From: Rhodothermota bacterium
GTDB lineage: Bacteria; Hydrogenedentota; Hydrogenedentia; Hydrogenedentales; GCA-2746185
Length of the DNA stretch: 10,261 nt
Direction of reading: 5' to 3'
Assembly: GCA_009885415.1 (NCBI GenBank)
Contig: VFKU01000271.1
Coordinates: forward strand, 1-10,261
Below, in pieces: positions 6,564-10,261 of this stretch (its first letter is position 1; each line of letters opens with the position of its first letter). The notes beneath the pieces were generated by a model. The model did no database searches and was not told where the DNA came from. It saw only the letters and a list, made by a program, of their open reading frames with translations. The translations under genes and the position numbers were made by a program.

Positions 6564-6605
6564 GTCATTGCGAGGAGCGGCCCTATCGCGACGAAGTAAT
6601 CTCGC
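6564..6605 (+). repeat. Dispersed REP-like palindromic repeat, copy 2
   Basis: Same ends as the copy at 5405-5443: GTCATTGCGAGGAGCG at the left and GCGACGAAGTAATCTCGC at the right, one base different (T for C in GCAAT). The central 8 bases differ. Orientation is the same, so the two copies form direct repeats about 1.16 kb apart bracketing the oxidoreductase. The reverse strand again encodes LLAMT. Confidence 0.75.
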
Positions 6606-6620
6606 TCTTCAAACATCGGT

Positions 6621-6656
6621 CTTTCTTTGCGAACTTTCTTCCGGAAGGAAAGTTCG
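6621..6656. repeat. Hairpin repeat in the leader of the 142-aa gene
   Basis: CGAACTTTC (6630-6638) and GAAAGTTCG (6648-6656) pair perfectly around TTCCGGAAG, which can itself extend the stem with one bulged G. The preceding TTTCTTTGC and the ACTTTCTT core are shared with the hairpin at 7456-7485. It ends 20 nt before the next ATG, so it will be in that gene's leader unless transcription starts downstream of it. Confidence 0.6.
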
Positions 6657-6676
6657 GCTGTGGTAGTGTATCGGCG

Positions 6677-7105
6677 ATGGCACACCCTGACTTCGACCCG
6701 CTCGTAAACTGGCTGCTCCCCTTCGCGAAACAGATGCTCGCGGAAAACGGCGAGTTTCATCCCTTCGCCGCCATGATGAAGACGGACGGCGAAATCGTCG
6801 CGGTCGGCGTGCAGCTCGACGACGGCGCGTCCACCCAGGAAGTGCTCGATTTCATGGTCCAGGCCCTGCGCGCCGAGGCGACCCGCGGCGAGATCAAGGC
6901 TAGCGGTATCTGTCTCGACGTCCGCACCATTCCGCCCGGCTCCGACCAGAAGACCGACGCCATCTGCGTTCGCCTTGAGCACGTCGAAGGCGACACCGTC
7001 GAGGTTTACCTCCCCTACCGCAAGAAATTCTTCGGGAAAATCGCCTTCGGAGAACTCTTCGCCGCACGCGGCGAATGCGCCATCTTCCCGACGCCCCAAG
7101 CGTAA
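6677..7105 (+). CDS. Conserved-looking hypothetical protein, 142 aa
   Basis: I do not recognise a named family. The product is soluble, with no signal peptide or membrane segment. An N-terminal amphipathic helix (about 7-24) leads to HPFAAMMKTDGEIVAVG (28-44), then a helix (53-68). The segment ASGICLDVRTIPPG (75-88) and KTDAICVRLEH (92-102) look like two beta strands ending in VEVYLPY (108-114) and a KKFFGKIAFGELF tail. The alternation of helix and strands suggests one compact alpha/beta domain. Third positions are rich in G and C like the neighbours and the frame is uninterrupted, so it is a real gene. The ATG at 6677 lacks a clear Shine-Dalgarno and follows a hairpin by 20 nt. It is isolated by repeats on both sides, so neighbours give no clue to function. 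Confidence 0.8.
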   Translation: MAHPDFDPLVNWLLPFAKQMLAENGEFHPFAAMMKTDGEIVAVGVQLDDGASTQEVLDFMVQALRAEATRGEIKASGICLDVRTIPPGSDQKTDAICVRLEHVEGDTVEVYLPYRKKFFGKIAFGELFAARGECAIFPTPQA

Positions 7106-7120
7106 TCCATCTCCCCTGTC

Positions 7121-7151
7121 CCTCTCCGTGTCCTCTGTGTCTCTGTGTTGC
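7121..7151. repeat. Dispersed CTCTGTG-type intergenic repeat
   Basis: The sequence is built from near-repeats of TCCGTG, TCCTCTGTG and TCTCTGTG. On the reverse strand it reads as the peptide HRDTEDTE, which I recognise as the signature of a widespread bacterial intergenic repeat. It starts 15 nt after the stop of the 142-aa gene. Confidence 0.65.
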
Positions 7152-7300
7152 GATCTGGAATTCCCCCATCGCACCTTCGTCAACAGTTTTACCCTTGTCT
7201 AGCAACTGCCATTGGTGCAGCTCCACACCTCCCGATCCGCGTCCTTAGTGCAACCGACTCAACATATATATAGGAGCACTCGACAAAGGAGGAATCACAC

Positions 7301-7330
7301 CCACCTTTTCTTTAGAAAAAGAAAAGGTGG
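7301..7330. repeat. Perfect 13-bp hairpin (CCACCTTTTCTTT arms)
   Basis: Arms CCACCTTTTCTTT (7301-7313) and AAAGAAAAGGTGG (7318-7330) enclose the tetraloop AGAA. The right arm is followed by CAAAAGGTCCTG (7334-7345), repeated at 7703-7714, and by GCCGGACGGT (7345-7354), repeated at 7491-7500 just after the next hairpin. The stem is A/T-rich with no T-run after it, so a dispersed repeat is a better reading than a terminator. Confidence 0.7.
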
Positions 7331-7455
7331 AGCCAAAAGGTCCTGCCGGACGGTTTGATGAAACCCGAGATCCAGATCCGTCCAATCCGTCAAATCCGTG
7401 GCGGCAGTTCAGTGTGGCCCGAGCTGTAGGTATTTCAACAACGGTTTTTCTTTGC

Positions 7456-7485
7456 TTACTTTCTTTTTTCCCAAAAAGAAAGTAA
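7456..7485. repeat. Perfect 13-bp hairpin (TTACTTTCTTTTT arms), possible minus-strand terminator
   Basis: Arms TTACTTTCTTTTT (7456-7468) and AAAAAGAAAGTAA (7473-7485) enclose TCCC. The left flank TTTCTTTGC matches the left flank of the hairpin at 6621-6656, so both look like members of one repeat family. A minus-strand stop codon at 7487-7489 lies directly beside it, a position that would suit a terminator for a gene reading leftward. Confidence 0.65.
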
Positions 7486-7578
7486 ATCACGCCGGACGGT
7501 GCCTCACGGCGGCGTCCAGCGTGATTTCGCCGACCAAATCTGCCGAGATGGACGGCGCTCCTCCCCCGAGGAAATTCG

Positions 7579-7767
7579 TTACAGGTGCGCGAGTGGCGTG
7601 TTGATCGGCGCGTTCGCGACGAGCACCCAACACTTCGAATACATCATGGCGCCCAAGAGCGGCATGACCGGCGTCGAATAAACCGCGCGGACCTGCATCC
7701 GGCAAAAGGTCCTGAGGCCCCACGCCAAGATCGGCGACTGCGTGCGAATCACTGTTCCCTGGCTCAT
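7579..7767 (-). CDS. Doubtful small hypothetical ORF, 62 aa, possibly a frameshifted gene remnant
   Basis: ATG at 7765-7767 is preceded on the minus strand by GGGGAG (7773-7778 complement) 5 nt away, a good ribosome site, and about 85% of third positions are G or C. The product is unlike any family I know; residues about 32-53 are moderately hydrophobic. After its stop, a frame shifted by one base continues with protein-like composition (reading VTNFLGGGAPS) to a TGA at 7487-7489, right beside a hairpin. That suggests a decayed gene of about 95 codons. Against this, the plus strand is also open and protein-like here (7599-7681), and the ribosome site falls in a C-rich repeat. Treat as tentative. 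Confidence 0.28.
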   Translation of the reverse strand: MSQGTVIRTQSPILAWGLRTFCRMQVRAVYSTPVMPLLGAMMYSKCWVLVANAPINTPLAHL

Positions 7768-7784
7768 ATCTTCTCCCCTTCCGC

Positions 7785-7802
7785 GCCCCTTGGTCGAGGG
7801 GC
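7785..7802. repeat. Short GC hairpin in a C-rich intergenic repeat
   Basis: GCCCCT (7785-7790) and AGGGGC (7797-7802) pair around TGGTCG. The flanking C-rich sequence translates to PSAPLGRG, a peptide I associate with spurious ORFs from dispersed bacterial repeats. It lies just upstream of the doubtful 62-aa ORF. Confidence 0.4.
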
Positions 7803-8064
7803 TGTTCCGCTATCTCGTGTCTTATTCTTTCCCCACGGCGACAAGAGCAACGGCTGTGCCAACCTTTGGAAACACCCATTCCGCAAAGGGTTTTCGACGG
7901 ATCGCGGGCGAGGCGAGCGATGGCAGCGTCCAAAATTGTCAAAACTCCGCGACCATTCGCGCCGCACCGTTCAAAAATGTGCGTGGACTTCGAGCACCCT
8001 GATAGCATGGGCGCAACAGCGCGCCGGAACGCACGGCGCTGGATCAGATCGAGGGGGAATTCCG

Positions 8065-8796
8065 ATGTTCGCCGCGCGCCGCACGACCTTTCTCTTCGCC
8101 GGACTCGCCGTGATCACGCTGTCCGCCTGCAAAACGACGCCCAAGCCCGATCCCACCGCGGCGACAGCACCGATGATCGCGCAGGACTTCGTCCCCATCG
8201 CCGCGCTCTCTCCGCTCCACCTCGATTCCGGCCGCTACCCCAATCTCTTCGCGCCGGGGTCTTACGCGGTGTGGGTATCGGACGCCGTCGCGACGACGAA
8301 ACTCAACATCGAGAAAAAATCCGGTACGCCGATCAGCGAGACCCTCGCGGCCGACGCGGAACTCGTGGCAAAAAACTACTACGTCGTCGAGTTGGATCTC
8401 GATTCCGCCTTTCCGGATTCGAGCATCGCCTACGACGTCGTCGGACTGCGCTCGGTGGACGTCTACCTGACGCTGCCCGACGGCACCCGCGTCTGGCCGG
8501 TGCAACGCGTCCTCGGCGCGACCGCGCGCGACCAACAAGAAGGCGCGCTCAAACGCTACGGCCGCACCAACATCGTCGTCTTCCCAAAGACCGACGTGCT
8601 CTCCGGCACGCCGACCCTGCCGCTCGGCGTCACGGGCCTGCGCCTCACCCTCGACGGCTTCAACTCGATCTTTCACTTCGAGTGGGCCGCCGCGCCCTCG
8701 CTTTCGAACCAGCCCGTCCCGCCGCAAGAAGCCGGCGGCCTGAGCTGGTCCGGCCTTTTCGGCAAGCTGCGCGAACTTTCCCGGCTCACGCAGTAA
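8065..8796 (+). CDS. Predicted lipoprotein of unknown function, 243 aa
   Basis: The N-terminus has Arg5-Arg6, a hydrophobic core (about 8-20) and the lipobox LSAC with Cys22, so it should be cleaved by signal peptidase II and lipidated. Lys follows the Cys, not Asp, which under the Lol rule favours the outer membrane. The mature part begins with a Pro/Thr/Ala linker. It then has many short beta-prone segments (GSYAVWVSD, YYVVELDLD, SVDVYLTLPDGTRVWP, NIVVFPKTD, GLRLTLDGF), suggesting a beta-sandwich. I know no family name for it. ATG at 8065 is chosen because GAGGGGG lies 7 nt upstream and it yields the signal peptide; the frame is open further upstream but without protein-like sequence. Ten nucleotides after its stop comes an AsmA-like gene, so the two probably form one transcript and act together at the cell envelope. 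A possible promoter lies near 7984-8012 but is weak. Confidence 0.85.
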   Translation: MFAARRTTFLFAGLAVITLSACKTTPKPDPTAATAPMIAQDFVPIAALSPLHLDSGRYPNLFAPGSYAVWVSDAVATTKLNIEKKSGTPISETLAADAELVAKNYYVVELDLDSAFPDSSIAYDVVGLRSVDVYLTLPDGTRVWPVQRVLGATARDQQEGALKRYGRTNIVVFPKTDVLSGTPTLPLGVTGLRLTLDGFNSIFHFEWAAAPSLSNQPVPPQEAGGLSWSGLFGKLRELSRLTQ

Positions 8797-8806
8797 CCGC
8801 CCGCCC

Positions 8807-9520
8807 ATGACCGGCGTCTTCAAGTTCGTCCTGACCGGCATCGGCCTGGTGCTGATTCTGATCGGCGTCGCGGCGCTGCTCGTGTTCACGCAAGCCCAGG
8901 ATTTTCTCAGCCACCGCGTCGGCGCGGTGATGACGGAAGCCTTCGGCGCGAAGGCCGAAATCAGCGGGGTGCGCCTGAGCGTCCGCCGCCATGCGATCGT
9001 CCTGCAAAAATTCCGGCTCGGCAATCCTCCTGGATTCCAAGAAGGAGACGCGCTCACCTGCGCCCAAATTTACGCGGTGATTTCCCCGAAGTCGCTGATC
9101 TCGCGCGAGCCCGTCGTCGAATTGCTCGACCTGCAAGGCGCGGAGATTTATTCTCGACACGAGACGGGCCGCGGGACCAATCTCGGCGCGCTCGCGAAAC
9201 AACTCGCCGACGCGCCGGGCCATCTTTCATTCCGGGTCGAGACGCTGCGCTGCGAGGGCGGAAAGCTGCACCTGAGCACGAGCCTCTTGCCCGGCGCCAG
9301 CGTGCCGATCTCGATGTCGAAAATCGAGATCCACGATCTCGACAGCGGCAAGCCGGTGAACGCAGCGAAAGCGACCGCCATCTTCTTGCGCACCGTCTTG
9401 AAGGACGTGCTGACGCTCAGGGGGCTCGGCAGCTCGGTCTACGAATCGATCAAATCCGAACTCGGTGGCGGGAACGATGCGCCCGCGACAAACGCTCCGG
9501 CCGAAGTTCCGGCCGCTTAG
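8807..9520 (+). CDS. Small AsmA-like membrane-anchored envelope protein, 237 aa
   Basis: One hydrophobic segment (about 8-27) works as an uncleaved signal anchor, leaving a periplasmic body. After it come a helix and strand segment EISGVRLSVRRHAIVLQKFRL (split around 51-71), NPPGF (73-77), then VISPKSLISREPVVELLDLQGAEI (91-114) and GTNLGALAKQL (123-133). This succession, with NPxGF, resembles the N-terminal part of AsmA/DUF748-type proteins. Those full-length proteins are several times longer and help move lipids or assemble the outer membrane; this is a short single-module form. The tail after about 220 is Ala/Pro-rich. No Shine-Dalgarno precedes ATG 8807, so translation is probably coupled to the lipoprotein gene 10 nt upstream. 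The stop TAG overlaps the stop of the convergent amidohydrolase. The family assignment is by pattern only. Confidence 0.72.
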   Translation: MTGVFKFVLTGIGLVLILIGVAALLVFTQAQDFLSHRVGAVMTEAFGAKAEISGVRLSVRRHAIVLQKFRLGNPPGFQEGDALTCAQIYAVISPKSLISREPVVELLDLQGAEIYSRHETGRGTNLGALAKQLADAPGHLSFRVETLRCEGGKLHLSTSLLPGASVPISMSKIEIHDLDSGKPVNAAKATAIFLRTVLKDVLTLRGLGSSVYESIKSELGGGNDAPATNAPAEVPAA

Positions 9521-10261
9521 CGCGGCGACAGAAAATCGATCGCGAGCCGGGCCATCACTTCGATCCCGGTGGGCAGCGCGGCGTCGTTGAAGTCGTAGCG
9601 CGGGCTGTGCAGCGGCGGATACGGCTCGCTCGAACTCGGGTTCACGCCCAGCCACAAATACGCGCCCGGCACTTTCTGCAAGTAGAAGGCGAAGTCTTCC
9701 GCGCCCATCGTCGGGTAGCGCGGCTCAACGAGCGCCTCGGGCCCGAAGGCCTCGCGCACGATGCGCGCGGCGAACAAGCTCATCTCCGGGTCGTTGTGCA
9801 GACACGGGTACGGCTCGCCGGGGAAATCAGTGATCGCCTTCGCACGATGCGCCATCGCGGTGTGCGCCGCGATGCGCGGAATCGCGAGCAGCAACTGATC
9901 GCGCACCGCGTCGCTCAGCGCGCGAAAGGTACCCTCGAGCACGGCACGCTCGGGGATCACGTTCCACGCAAAGCCCGATTCGATTCTGGCCACCGTCACC
10001 ACCGCCGCATCCCAAGGGTTCACTTCGCGGCTCACCAGATTCTGAAGCGCAGTGACGACATGCGCCGCGACGACGATGGGATCCACGCCCGAGGCGGGAT
10101 CGGCCGCGTGCGTGCCTTTTCCCTCGATCGTGATGCGAAAAAAATCCGCGCTGGCCATCGCGGCGCCGTGCTTCACCGCGACTTGCCCCGCGGGCAGCCA
10201 CGGCCACCCATGCAGGCCGAAGGCCGCATCGACGCCATCGAGCACGCCCTCCTCGACCATA
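9517..10261 (-). CDS. M20D-family amidohydrolase (N-acyl-amino-acid / hippurate hydrolase type), 5'-truncated by window edge
   Basis: The 247 visible residues are the C-terminal two thirds of a protein usually about 390 aa; the metal-binding GCHACGHD region lies outside. Visible marks are FGLHGWPWLPAG with a metal-ligand His, then GKGTHAADP and GVDPI in the dimerisation lid domain. After these come GFAWNVIPERAVLEGTFR, GAEDFAFYL with the conserved Glu, and PPLHSPRYDFNDAALPTG with the last ligand His. This order is that of peptidase family M20D, which hydrolyses N-acyl or N-benzoyl amino acids with a binuclear metal site in the cytoplasm. The ATG at 10258-10260 is internal, not the start. Its stop TAA (complement of 9517-9519) overlaps the TAG of the convergent AsmA-like gene. 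Exact substrate is unknown. Confidence 0.92.
   Translation of the reverse strand, partial: MVEEGVLDGVDAAFGLHGWPWLPAGQVAVKHGAAMASADFFRITIEGKGTHAADPASGVDPIVVAAHVVTALQNLVSREVNPWDAAVVTVARIESGFAWNVIPERAVLEGTFRALSDAVRDQLLLAIPRIAAHTAMAHRAKAITDFPGEPYPCLHNDPEMSLFAARIVREAFGPEALVEPRYPTMGAEDFAFYLQKVPGAYLWLGVNPSSSEPYPPLHSPRYDFNDAALPTGIEVMARLAIDFLSPR

Larger units (their letters stand above)
7106..8064. other. Long repeat-rich intergenic region with at most one small doubtful gene
   Basis: About 960 bp between the 142-aa gene and the lipoprotein gene. In order it contains a CTCTGTG-type dispersed repeat, an AT-rich patch with an orphan AAGGAGGA, two perfect 13-bp hairpins, a stretch with protein-like composition on both strands (7487-7767) and a CCCCT/AGGGG hairpin at 7785-7802. 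The last 260 bp carry no gene I can support and should hold the lipoprotein promoter. No transposase or integrase remains were found. Confidence 0.6.

Noticed and set aside
7264..7300. AT-rich TATATATA followed by AAGGAGGA, looking like a promoter and ribosome site
   Set aside because: No ATG, GTG or TTG follows within usable distance, and no open frame of note begins there.
5340..7500. CRISPR array from the repeated palindromes
   Set aside because: The repeats are few, irregularly spaced, of different families and lack uniform spacers or cas genes.
7960..8012. Weak -35/-10-like pair (TGGACT and TGATAG) before the lipoprotein gene
   Set aside because: Poor match to consensus on both elements; not listed as a promoter, only mentioned as a possibility.
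7585..8064. Upstream in-frame extension of the lipoprotein
   Set aside because: It crosses repeat sequence, has no protein-like composition, and would bury the signal peptide and lipobox. GAGGGGG before ATG 8065 supports the shorter form.

Overview
The window comes from a high-GC, Gram-negative bacterial chromosome. The Gram-negative reading rests on a lipoprotein with a lipobox and a signal-anchored AsmA-like protein. Coding regions prefer G or C at third positions, some starts are TTG, and short palindromic repeats crowd the intergenic spaces. There are no phage, plasmid, transposase, tRNA, rRNA or CRISPR features. I cannot place the phylum from this sequence.

Layout, left to right. (1) 1-933, minus strand: an extended-SDR nucleotide-sugar epimerase/dehydratase whose 3' end is cut off by the window edge. 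(2) 934-1439: about 500 bp without a gene, holding two inverted repeats and a short direct repeat. (3) 1440-5303, minus strand: a probable three-gene unit. A MalK/UgpC-type sugar ABC-transporter ATPase is followed after 33 nt by an alpha/beta-hydrolase/class III nucleotide-cyclase fusion, and after 57 nt by a second, paralogous fusion. (4) 5304-5521: a divergent promoter region with one candidate promoter facing each way, a dispersed palindromic repeat and a 13-bp direct repeat on both sides of it. (5) 5522-6529, plus strand: a zinc-independent NADP-dependent oxidoreductase of the CurA/LTB4-dehydrogenase type. (6) 6530-6676: three repeat or hairpin elements. (7) 6677-7105, plus strand: a 142-aa conserved-looking protein of unknown function. 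(8) 7106-8064: about 960 bp of repeats and hairpins with one doubtful small ORF, possibly a gene remnant. (9) 8065-9520, plus strand: a lipoprotein gene and an AsmA-like membrane-anchored protein 10 nt apart. (10) 9517-10261, minus strand: an M20D amidohydrolase, 5'-truncated by the window edge, whose stop codon overlaps that of the AsmA-like gene.

The most interesting part is the tandem pair of hydrolase-cyclase fusions. Their architecture matches Mycobacterium tuberculosis Rv1900c (LipJ). The cyclase domains of the two copies are about 96% identical (counted by eye), while part of the hydrolase domain is only about 40% identical. One copy has Ser and the other Cys at the hydrolase nucleophile position. 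They lie directly downstream of an orphan sugar-transporter ATPase with no intervening terminator seen. This could be a pair of receptors that sense different small ligands and feed a common cyclic-nucleotide signal, possibly linked to sugar uptake. That is inference, not shown by the sequence.
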